Notes under the pieces: generated by a model | What the model was told of the DNA's origin: nothing | Databases searched by the model: none | What the model saw: only the letters and a program-made list of their open reading frames with translations | Assembly: GCA_963971285.1 (NCBI GenBank) | Contig: OZ020246.1 | Coordinates: forward strand, 18,459,217 to 18,523,216 | DNA length: 64,000 nucleotides | Reading direction: 5' to 3' | Source: Astropecten irregularis | Taxonomy: Eukaryota; Echinodermata; Asteroidea; Paxillosida; Astropectinidae | Translations under genes and position numbers: made by a program | Shown: positions 1 through 12,100 of the stretch, in pieces | How positions within the stretch are numbered: position 1 is the stretch's first letter | Layout of the letters: each line of letters begins with the position of its first letter

Positions 1-20
1 GTTTTCCTCTTTAATTACAG

Positions 21-179
21 GGTCTAGAGAGACCAGGAGGTCTGCTTCCAGTGAAGGCAACAATAACTCCCAAGATGGTGAGGCCAAAGCAGAAACACAG
101 GGACATAAATTCCAACTGGCCCAGTATATGCTGGAGGTGAACTTTGAACTCTTGCACTCTCAGGCTGTCATTCTCACAG
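21..179 (+). CDS. Exon 1 of window: linker and start of CRAL-TRIO region
   Basis: Acceptor TTAATTACAG ends at 20 and donor AG/GTAAG follows 179. The open frame starts at 23; the first two bases complete a codon from an exon outside the window, and one base carries over. It begins with a Ser/Glu/Gln-rich hydrophilic stretch and ends FELLHSQAVILT, which leads into the Gly-Ser-Arg-Asp strand of the CRAL-TRIO lobe in the next exon. Confidence 0.85.
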
Positions 180-3100
180 GTAAGCCACATTTCTGCTGTC
201 ACAGATATTGGACCTGATATAACAGACTTGCCACATCATTCATTGTTTAATTCAATTAATTTAATTCATAAGTTTAACATGGCAAATACCAGTAAACAGC
301 CAATGCCGAATTGTAATATGAATGGCTTGTGACTGGTTCCAGATGGATATTTGCTTTGCATTAAATCTAAGTCTAAATCTGATATTTTTGTGCTAATCAG
401 CTCTATGACAGTTATCCTAGAGGCTGCAGTTTTTTGTGCAGTAGCAGGCTTAGATCAGAGTGCTGCTATAAACCAGGCACTTCGTGCATAACATCACCAG
501 TTGTGATGACTCTCTATGAAGCCCACTTACGAATTGAGATTTAAGAATCACTAGAGTCTTTCTGGTGCTAGTCGGGCCTTAACAGTGACTCCAGGGCTGT
601 GACATCATGCACAAAGTGCCTGGCTTATATCTACAATCATTTTCTTATGGGTGGAAGCATGAGGTACATTGCTGTGGCCTTGATTCATCTTCCAGACCTA
701 TTTGCACTGTGAAGAGATCATCAGACTACCCTAGGCTCACTGTGAGCATGGAGGAAGTTGCATTGTGACTGATTTCTCCATGTAGTGCTGAAAATTATAT
801 ACTGTAGTAACCCTCACCTTGGTGCAGCTCTTTATACAAAACCTTCGGTTCCATCCGTTATTGAGCTGATTATTGAGCAGCGCTTTCGTTTCTCCTAGCC
901 AGCATGATTTGCAGTTTTGCTCATTAGTATCCTCCACCTCATACAAGATTCGGCATCTGCTATTTATTCCACACGAATAAAGACTCATGACATATTACTG
1001 ACGCCTCATAAACTGGCACACACCCCTAGTGTTAACCGAATCAATCCTCCCGTAATTCCATCAGAGATGGAAGCATTCCAGAGCCTAGACCCCTCACACT
1101 CCCTCCAGGACCGTTCCCCCTAGTTGCCATCTTCTGGATACTGAGAGCAGTCAATCCCCCAGCGTTTAATTACTCTTGGCTTTTCTCGAAATCCGCCGAA
1201 TATTGGGGATTTCCTGATACGGTCATCAGCCGTGTGCTACAACCTGCCATGTACGGTGTTTTTCATAATTTCAGGGGATGTGATGCAGTTACACAAACCC
1301 TCCCTGACACCCAGACAGTAAATGAGAGACCTTGGACAGCCAAATGAGAAAATCTAAAACACAACTTGTTGTTTACTTGTCAGATCTTGCACAGTCATTT
1401 TTTACAAGCACTTGCTAAGATCAGGCGGCCGGGTTAACATAACGTTGGACGTATGTTTTCCTCTCATATAATCGGACAAGAGATATATCTTATATCAAAA
1501 TCGAATCATTAACTGATTAATTACGGTGCCCGCTGATAAGGGATTGGATTTACTCTGCTGACCCCAGCTAGCTTGGTGGCCTAGCAGGTATGGCATCTGC
1601 ACTAGTAAGCAGGAGGTCGTGGGTTCGAATCCCACCTGAGCCAGCGCATGATTTTTTCATCTGTGCTCAAAAGGCACTTAGTGAAGTGCTTATCTACGTG
1701 GTTGAAGGGCAATAAATTGTTTGCATTATCATTTGTTGTTTGAAGCACACCATGTACATTTATCTCAGCAAACTATATACATTTCAATACAAGTAATAAA
1801 ATGCTGCAAACTGCTCATTAGCCGAAATGACCTGAAATAATATAAAAATGCTTGGAGTTGTTTCGATCCTAGCAGGATCTGTCTCAAAACACATTTCGAT
1901 TCTAGCATGATCTTTCTCAAAGCCTTTGAGAAAGATCCTGCTAGGATCGAAACATGTCAGGCCCTCCTATATACATTTCAATCACGGCAAGAAATACATT
2001 GAAATTAATTATATTGGATAGCATTTAGAATAATAGGAACATCTCAAATCCAGTAAAAACAATTTAAAAGTGATTTCAGCAGAAAGAAGGATGTTTTTCA
2101 TCTTTAAATTAAGGCTCAACTTGAAATGAATACTTATTCTAAGGAAAATGATAGATTTCTGGAGTTTTTCAACCAAAGTTAATCTTTTCACCTTATGGCA
2201 GGGTAATAGTAAACAAATTAGAAATGATGTCACCTGGAAAGGAATTGAATTAACAAGAAAATCATGTCTCATAATTTTTTAATTAAAATTGACGACATGA
2301 TGGATGGCAAACATGTTTGTACAGTTATTCCTATTAATAGATTAACTTCTGATTCATATTTGCCATGTAGGGTGTTTGCAAAATGTTAAGTGATGACATT
2401 GGAGGGAGAACAGATTTCCCCAACTTAGAAAATTGACAGTTAAAACCAAGTTCAACACAAACAAGTTCAGCACCGGTCCATGTATCTCCTTTTGCATGGG
2501 ACCGTGGAGGAAAGAAGAGACCACACAAACATTTTGACTACAAAAGTGATTTGCCATTTTCACTTAAAGGGCATGTACAATGTAGGTGACAGAACAGCAC
2601 TCATACTTTGTTTAATCCTGCATGTACATGAAACAATAAATCTGTGAAAATTTGAGCTCAATCGGACATCTGAGTCCCGAGAAAATGTTGACCCAACCCG
2701 ACTTAATTTTGTTATAAAACATAAAGAAGGATTTTTGATCTTGCCAAGATCAAAACTGTTTTTGGTGTTTGGTTTTACTCTTTCTGGATATATACACCAT
2801 TTCAGGTTGAAATATTTTAATGCTATGTTTCTACCAGCACCATCGTCATACCCTGAAAGTTATACGTAAATCTGTGAGCATTTCTATTTTGGTTTGTTAC
2901 CAATGTTGTACAAATTGCCCTTAAAAAAACAATGTTACACATTTGGGCTGAAAACTGAAAAGAGTTGCGTAATGAAGAGACAACTGGAAACTTGACAAAG
3001 TATCTGTCTAATAGTTAATATCATTTCCCACCCCAAATGGTTGGCAGAAGCAGGATAGTTTCTTCCTCAGCCACAGTATGTTTAGTGGCAGGTGATCCTT

Positions 3101-6100
3101 ATTTTAACCACAACCGTGAATGACATCACCTGCTTGGTATTCAAGGTTTTCCTTCTCATTTTGATATATTTTCCCTTTCGTTATCCCCTGGTGTAATAAT
3201 CTGTGAATTCTTGCCCTGCCGGGAACCCCACCAGGTTCTTGGGTTAGGTTACAAATCAAATCATTCTCTTTTCTGAATAAAATGGCCTGCAGTCTTGGCT
3301 GATGTCATCCTGAATGCAATACTTCCATTGTACCCTAATGCTGTGCAGCACCATGCCTCTTATACTTCCGATTCCAATCACTAGAATTCAGCCTGACTTT
3401 TTATTTTCTAGTTTGATAAGCTCCGGATGTGGCAATAGTTTGTGACTTGAAATCATTGCCAAATCCCACCTACTAAAATAATCATTGCCTCTTATCCAGT
3501 AGATATAAATAAAACATGTCCTTTGCAGGAAATGTGGAATAATTCATGACAATTGAGTTGTAGGTATTGGTACATGTACTGATTTAACTTTCGACCAGTA
3601 TCTGTTTTATAGAAATGATAATCATTTTTATTATTATACTGTAATGCGGAAGCATTAAAATTGCCATAGTTCCAGACATTTGTGGCAATAAAACAAAAAC
3701 CCTGTGTGCACATTTGTCTCTTGTTTGAAACCACACCTAATCTAAACAATACAGACAAAGGTTTAAGACCGAAAGGATTTCCCTCAAAAAAATCTTGTGA
3801 CACTATACTTTTTCCAAAGGTTAAAAGAAGAAATATTAGGTCAATATCAAATTGTCACCCTGATGTGGTATGTTATCCTAACCTGTTAACTAAGTGTTTT
3901 TGTTTTTTGTTTTGTCTTAAATCAAAACTGGATCATTTTCATGCAATAGATTATTATGGTGATCAGGGCCCAATTTCATGGAATCCGTTACGGCCTATTT
4001 TTGTGCTTACGGGCACTGCTACACGTGAATTCTATTTCATGGAATCCGTAAGCAAGACTGTCGGTTAGCAAAGAATTTCTAGGGTAACCGTTATCATTTT
4101 CTGCTAACGGGCTGTTGTATGCATTCTGCACAAATTCCTTGCTTACCGTTACCAAAAAGGAAACTCTTCCGTGAAATACGCTAACCATAACCAAAAAAAT
4201 TCTGCTACCGTAAGCGAAGAATTTTTGCTAACGGTAACGGATTCCATAAAATTGGGCCCTGTATTTTCAGGATCACTAACATTGTAGCAAATGTTAAAAC
4301 CAAACTGATCATATTTATTTATTTACTAGAAGTTGTATTCCAAATGAAATTTTGTACACTGTAAGAAGAGAAACATTAGAGCAGAGAGTTAAAAAAAATA
4401 CAAGTGAATTCAGCTATTGAATCTCTGTATCCCACACATACAGGTATATTTCGTCATCATTGTACAGTATATCCACGTCAGTCATATCGGTCTACGTCAT
4501 TGTGGTTTATGACCGTTTCCATGGCATTTACTTTCTGTAGGGTCAAGAGACAGCAGGGGAGGGGCCATCATAGAGGTACAGGGAGACAGCTCCATCTGGA
4601 CTGAGGCACAGTACAGCCTGCATGACATCAGTAAAGTCATCGGGTACCTGTTTGCCATACCAAGGTGAGTATAGGCTAGGGCTTAGGCTGCTTCAAGCTT
4701 CTCTCTCACTCAAGAATACACAAGTTTATTCATCATCATTGTTCAAGTTGAAGTCTGCATTCTATGATTTGTATTTTGGTTAGACTAACTCAAGTCTTGA
4801 ACTTTCTTGGACTGAGGTAGAAATGCAATATAAAAAGTAAGAGGGAGAAAATGATAGAAATATTTTCTTTATCAAAGACTACTCATTTTAACAAAGCTTC
4901 ATTTTTGTTAAAGGTAATATCATACTTTGGGGGTTTTTGTCAAAGAAATGCAGATTCCTGGGCAAAAATATCAACGAAGATACAGTAACTGTCATCTGTG
5001 AAATGTTCAGTCCCATACGGTGCCCACTTTTTGAGAAAATAGTCAAAAACTGCCACAGTATTTTTAAAATCTTTTCACCGTTATTTTCAATTGTTTAAAA
5101 ATCAACATTGTTTTTGGTCATTCGTTTTGCTCTTTTCTGGATAAGTACAGCATGTCAGGCAAAACAATTTTGATGGTATGTTTCCACCATCACCATCTTT
5201 ATACCCTGCAAGTCATAAGTAAATCTGTAGAGATATCTGTTTCGGTATGGTACCAAAGTATGATAGAACCTTTAAGCTGACAGCGTTACAATAAGCTTGA
5301 AAAGCTTTTCATTTCACACAACCCCTGAGTAACACCAATATTGTTCCTTCAGTGGGTCTTGTCTAAGAATGATAGTCATAGTTTTTGTTTGACATGAATG
5401 TGTGCCAGTCAAGTCTGTGTCTTCAATGATTGAAACCTGCCATCAGCCAAGAAAATGAGCAAGCCCAGTAAATTAGATTTGCCGGAGACCCACAGGAAAA
5501 CAATGAAAACCGTCCTCGTCTAATTGCAGCAATTGAATGGGAATGGAAATGATTAGCGTGTAGATGACTGTGCCAGTACATGATGTCTCCCCTTACTAAC
5601 TCTGGTCTACTTGAGGTTTCAGTGATTCATCCCGTTATTGCACCCTGCCCATCCAGCCTGACTTGTTTTCTGTAAGGTCCCAGGACTCGGGTTGAGATAT
5701 CGGGTTAGAAACAATAGAGAGGGATGGTTTAGGAGCTTGAGCTTGTCTTAGCTATCTCCTGAAAGGTCAGTAAATTGAGTGGGACTCCTCTCCTTCCTCA
5801 CTTACCTAATCCCCCAGATCTCCGGCTAGGGCTCAGCCTTAATAGGGTGTTTACTCTTTACCCCAACTCCTCTGGCAAGACAGCAGTTAGATACTATGTT
5901 CAGGTTCAGGCGAGGAGGGTGATGTCCACTGCTCACAACTAACAAGTAACATGCCCCGCCAAAACCCTCTTATTACCCCGCTAATTCCAGCCTGTTCTGA
6001 CTGATTATGGAGGCTTACGTGATGAGATGGGAAGAACTGGTCTTGGGTTATAGCATGTGGGTGGATCTGGCTTCAGTTTAAACCTAGGCAGAATTATGTG

Positions 6101-9100
6101 TACATGAAAGAGTTTGTGTTGGTGCAAAGTCATGTTAGCTTTTTATAGGGGTTAGTGGTGGCAGTGTAGTCCCTCTGTATTCCGGCGCAGAGGGTCAGTT
6201 TTTGATTGATTTGATCATGTGAATCCACGCTGCTATTTTCTTTTTGAAATTCAGTGACTGTGGTTTATTTATTGTATCCCCCTTTCCTTCCTCCCAGTCC
6301 ACACCTAAACGTATTCCAACAAACACAGAACTCACTAGCCCCTGTCTGGAAAACAACATGCCCCACCTTTCTTAATGACTAGCTTATTATCCAATTACCT
6401 CTCTGAGCCCCGGTGTAATAGCGGATCTCTACCGTGACGGCGAAGGGAACTAGTCTGGACAGAACTTGGTCATGTTGAGTGCAATACAGGAGGCAATAGT
6501 GTGGTGCCAAGGTTGTGAGCGGGAAGCTTGGTCTATGTTAAACCAATCATGGTATCATCAACTGCTTCCTCATAATTGGGAAAAGCTTCCTTTCTCCGGA
6601 TCCTGCCCCACGAATTGGCCTCAGAACTTATCGTACCACAGAATGTTCTTGTAGCAGTTAATTGCGTTTACAAGGTTGTGGCTTAAGGAATTGCTTATTC
6701 TTTGTTTTATTCTCTTTTTGAGAATAGGATGTATTACCAAAGGTGTTTTTCACTGTGGAATGTCATTGCGTAAGAGACTGATAGTAAGCTTTACATTGTT
6801 TTCTGAGAGAAGATGCTGTTGATTATTGCCAGTTTTTTATTTTATGTCAAAAAGTATGCAATATTTTCAATCCGTCATGCAGATGGTCTACTTTACTGTA
6901 ATAATTCATTGAACATCAAACTTGTTTAAAATAACTTTACTTGAGTCTTGTCAATTGAAAGTATGTTCAACAACAACTGCATAGTAATGAAGTTGGCATG
7001 TCTTTATAAAGTTTTCCCTTTATAGATTTTAAAAATAAAATGTACAATGATAGGCTATTATCTGAAACAGAATAAACAAATTTGTCTTCTTGTCCTTCAT
7101 CTTTACATAATTATCTCATGGGAATAAATTGAGCGCCTCCATCCCTGCATAAAATTCTTGAAAAAAACCCAAAACAAATACAGCACTAGTTTGGTCTTAA
7201 CTTTTCCACAAAATCTGGTGGATAAATTTTACCCTTCAACCCAGATGCAGTACCTGAAAATGTAAAACCCACCCCTACCAAGCAGTTCCAAGCAGGGTTT
7301 CTGGGTTTTGTAGAATGTGTGATGACAGACAAGTGGGATTTTCTCTTCACTGTCCTTGGTATGGATGGACATGTAGGCCTACTACAAGTAATTGCTTGTG
7401 TTTACAGTCCTCGTTTCCAAGAAGAGATCCTATTGAGCCTTTTTTTTTTAGGGTTTGTTTGCTTCTCTGCCAGTCTCAGCCCTGACAGACTCTTGAACAC
7501 TATAAATCCAAGAATTCAAAGAATATTAAGGGTCTGACATCAGACCTGATTGCAAGCTATGCATATAGGGGGCAGTACGTGGCATTGTTCACCCAGGAAG
7601 CAGTGTTTATTTGCTCATGAGGGTTGATGATCAGATGCTGATGACAGTTAGGTACATATTTTGGTTTGAACAGACAGACCTAGCCTATGTGGCAAGGCTT
7701 CTGTCCACTGCACAAATACTTGTGTAGGCCTACATGTACATTATGGATATGTGCCTTACTTGCTTGATGTTTGCTGAGCACTCCAAAACTTGCTTTTTTG
7801 TGTTATCAAAATGTGAAGGAGGCCAAAGAGAATTTTACTTTTTTTTTCATCTGCCTTGTATTGACAACTTCTATTTCTAAACTTGGTGATGGAGTTTTAG
7901 TGCAGTTAGCATTCACAGTTTATGCCATTCCATTGTTTATCTCATTTTATGAAAGTTGTGCAAGGTGACAGAAATTCTCCCTATTACCTAGTTGTATTTT
8001 GGTAAAGACACTTAATTAAGGTTATGAGAACTATAGGCCTAACTCTTATCCACGTACTTGAATGGCAAAGAGTGCATGAAGATTTTAATTGCTGAATGCT
8101 TTAAACTAAACCATGGGACTCCAGCATCAATATTATATAGATTAGAACTCTATTATGCCACTTAAACATTCCTGTCAAGAACTGGATAGAGCAACCCATG
8201 GCAGCGGTTGGATCCATAATGTGGGAGCCCGATCTGTGTAAAACAAATCAGACCTTTGGAGTTCACATCAGTGTTTAAAAACAACAGTGGATTTGCTTAT
8301 GGTTTTGGGAGGCATTTCAAACTGAAGCAGACTCCTAGTTTGGTGTTTTCTTCCCAAACATGTTGTTTTGTTCACATCATTCTGATAATCATGGGAAAGA
8401 AGTCTGGGATATTTCACATACCTCAAAAGCCACAAAGCCATACCTTGTATGGGTTGTATACTGCATCTGTTACAAACACTTGGTCTACACGTGGGATTGC
8501 ATTAATTAAGGTGCTGTTGTAAAAATAATAACTTGAACTTGTACTTTGAGAACATCAAATTTGTTACATAAATCCACTATCGTTGTTGTTTCAGCTTGTT
8601 GAGCAAAAGATTTATCTTCTCCCTATGATACACTGCTTATCTTCTTTGATTCCCCTCAAAAAACATACTTGATGTTTGTGCAGCACACACCCATGTAAGA
8701 TAATGGAACAGTCCATGTCTAACTTTGCTTTGTTCTCATTGGCTTATTTTGGAATGGTCCACTTTTTAGAGGTTCTGGTCAGGTGTTTTTTTTTTTTGGG
8801 GGGGGGTTTGAGGGGTTTCCTGATTGTACAAAATATACTCTTTGGGTAGTGAACTATTTTCACAAATATTAGAAATATGCATGAAAATTATATGTTAATT
8901 ATATGGTTTTGTTAAACTAGAGCGAACTATCTTTGCTGGAATGAAAGTATAATAATTGTCAGCACATTTACTGTGCTCCAAAGAAGACACTTGTATCAAA
9001 CTAGAATTAATTTTCAACCTTTGATCTTGCCTGCTCTGTACACCCCTTTGTCCCCTTCCCCTGACCACACTTGCCCGCCTCTATCTTCACTTTGTGGTTT

Positions 9101-12100
9101 CCCAGCCTTATTTGTGTGCTTTCCCTGTTACTTTGTCCCCCTTTGGTCCTCCATGTTTGTGTATATTTACATGTGTATGTTCTTGTCCTCTTGTCATTTA
9201 GCCTTTGAGAAAGATCCTGCTAGGATCGAAACATAAGACCCTCCTAACTCCTAGAATTAAATCTAAATTGGATTGACGAATTTGACAGGCAATTCGTAAG
9301 GGGGAAAAATCACCGCAGAAAGTGACGCTGACGCACATGGTATACCATTAACAGCACTGCAGCAATTCCAATTTCCTCTCTGCCCTTAATGCGGTTTGAT
9401 GTAGTGTGCGTATGCTAGTGTTTGTCATTTTACCCAGTCAATGCAGTTCAACCACTTGGTCCAATTGGATGCGTCCAGCCCAATTAACAGTCAACCAACC
9501 ACACAGTCCAAATGGAAATGATTATCTTTTACCTCTTCTTCCTAAGATCAGCCAAGGAGGAAAGACTGTCTTTAGTTACGGGTATCAGTCACTGTCTGTC
9601 CCCTGGGTGACGTCATTTTTGTTCTTGAGGGAGATTGTGGGTCGGGAGGGGGGTGAGGAGGGGGGGGGGGTAGGGGGGCTACTCGTATCCTCTCCAGGAC
9701 TGTCATGATTGGAACCGCACCCCGGCAGTGACTTAAGTCCCCGGTTTGCCTGGCTTAGTTTTAGTCTGGGACAGGACAGTCTACTAGGAAGGCATTGGAT
9801 ATTTATTTTTCTGCCATTCTTATTACTTGTTGCTCTTGTTTTAGCTGTTTTAGCTGTTTCACTGGATGTTTATTCATTTTGTTTTGTTTGTTTTTTCTTC
9901 ATAAAAGTCTACACTCTTTTATGAATATTCCTCTACTAAAGGTTTGTACTTGCTGTACTCTTCTTACCATATGAGGATTTTAGCACGCTCCAAACATTGT
10001 CAATACAAAAGCCCTTTTGTTTGTTTTTATTGTTGCTATTGTTGTGTATTTTGCATTTTTTTGGGTAAAAATCAGAAGAAGAATCAATGAAATTGTGGTT
10101 TTCGCTTCTGCTTCTGCAAATATTTCTCTATATTTACTGAGTAGTATCTCAGTAGTAGCTGAGTAGTAGCTTCTTTGGATTTAACGCCACCTGTCCTTAG
10201 ACTCAAGCCATTTGCAATCTTGTTGTTTTTTTATACTAGGGAGGAGGTACGAGCCAGAGGTCTATCAGTCGCTGTCGATGCCAGATCTGCACCAAAGTCT
10301 GCTGTTGAAATCATTGCAGAGTCACTACAAGTGCTAGAGGTAAGTCTGAAGAAGGAAAGCTGTTCTGTTAGTGGATGTTAGGGGGACCCTAGAGTTCTCT
10401 GTGTTGTTGGTTGATATTATTAGATCTGGTTGATGTAGGTTGAAATTGTTCCTAAATTGTCTCTGGAAGGAGCTGGAAAAGAAATTTCGAACAGTGTAAA
10501 ACACTTGGGGCACTAATCCCACACTATCTTCCACTCAATGTTTAAACTTCAGACAATTCTGAACCTCTAAGCCTGTATGATGTTCCTTTGAATGTAATCA
10601 TTTTATGATGCTTGGCTTCTGCCACATGAAACCCATAGTACCTGCTGGTTTCTTGCTCATTTATTGCTGGAAAATAATGCCCATAAGTCTTCTTTAACTT
10701 CCATTCTGTCACTCTTAAGGTCGTCAGGTCCTTCTGTGGTTGATTTTGTGTAAACTTGACTTTCTCTTCCACTTCTTTAGGAGAGTTACCCGGGTGCTAT
10801 TCACCAAGCAACAGTTCTCATTGATGCGGACTCTGTCCTTAGTCGATTCATCACAAGTCACTCTAAGCCAAGAGTCAGCTACAAGGTACGTGTATGTCCA
10901 CCATAAGGGGAAGTTTTTGTACAAGTGTCTCATGTACCTTTTATGTGCCCATTGATTGGTCTTTAACCTATGGATCTGCTTGCCTGTAATTGATGGGCTT
11001 TTGTTTTAATGTAGTGCTGATTAAACATTAAGGTCTTTTCCCACTTGTTGCGTTCTTCGTCCAGGACAGTCTTGGGCCCTTTTCCAAACCTCGGCTCCGG
11101 CTCAAGCTTCGGCTCTGGTGCTGCCATCCATATGCTGAAAATATAGGTTTTGGCTTTTCATTGAAGCTGAATCTCTGTTTTATTGTTCAAAATTGAATGT
11201 CTACTTCCAAAATGTAGCCAAAAGCCTTTATTTTGATACCCATTATCTTAGAATAGATTCACAAAATGGAGCCGGAGCCTAAGCCTGAGCTGAGGTTTGG
11301 AAAAGGGCCTCAGCTTGCCTAAGAAAAATCAGTAGAGAACCAGTCGGGAGCAGTATACATTACATGGAAGTTTTGGTCGGTAACCCGAAGCTTTTCCTGT
11401 TCTCCAGCATCAATCATGTTGTGCTTATCTGCGCTACAAAATGGGTCCCAAAGTTGTTATTGATCGGCCAGTCACTGCCCTTGAGACAACTTGTTATTTA
11501 GGAAGTCTTCATTATAACTCATCCCGACACGGCCCAATCTGTTCATGCTCTTCTCCTATTTGCCTCCAGATGATGACGTCTTAATCTTAAACGTAAACAA
11601 GTCAGGGTTTTTGAATCTTACATTTTGTCTCCATGGAATACATGTTGCTGGCTGTGAGCTACATGGATAATTAAGACGCAGAAATCAGGCCCTCTTAGCA
11701 CTGAGCAGACCAAGCCTGATGCTTGAAACTCACACACTGTAAATACTCCCCATAATAAGCATTTGTTTCTTGTTGCCTAATGTTACCACAATTATGTTGG
11801 GGAGTAAAGCAATTTTCCCTATTCAAAGAGCATTATTACAATAAGATATCTTTAATGGGAGACTTTGGAGAACCAATCTTCAAGTCAACAGCACACGCAC
11901 ACTGTGAGCATTCACGCATTGTTTTACACGTGCGTGCAGGTGCGCTGTTGACTAGAAGACCGGTTCTCCGAAGTCTTCCCATTCTTTTGAAACACAAAGC
12001 ATAGGACTGAACTTCCTATGATGAACATGGAGTTCCGTTGGATTTCATATAAAGTTTATGAAGTGAGATAATTTTTTTAATTCTGTTTGTTTCTTGTCTT

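Larger units (their letters stand above)
180..4540 (+). other. Intron 1
   Basis: 4.4 kb. It contains a MITE (467-629), a tRNA-like repeat (1570-1642), a palindromic hairpin-motif cluster (1861-1953), a TTAA-flanked MITE (2568-2920) and a GGGCCC-ended MITE (3966-4259). The rest shows nothing recognisable. Confidence 0.8.
4665..10239 (+). other. Intron 2
   Basis: 5.6 kb. It holds a TTAA MITE (4912-5271) near its start and a hairpin-motif repeat near 9030-9240. Homopolymer tracts occur at 8790-8808 (T then G) and 9656-9680 (G). Segments around 5600-6020 and 6290-6660 are less AT-rich than the rest and could be conserved non-coding sequence. I see no exon there. Confidence 0.75.

Noticed and set aside
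1924-1953. Hammerhead ribozyme
   Set aside because: A hairpin followed by GAAAC is present, but the required CUGANGA core and a closing stem III/I are not seen.
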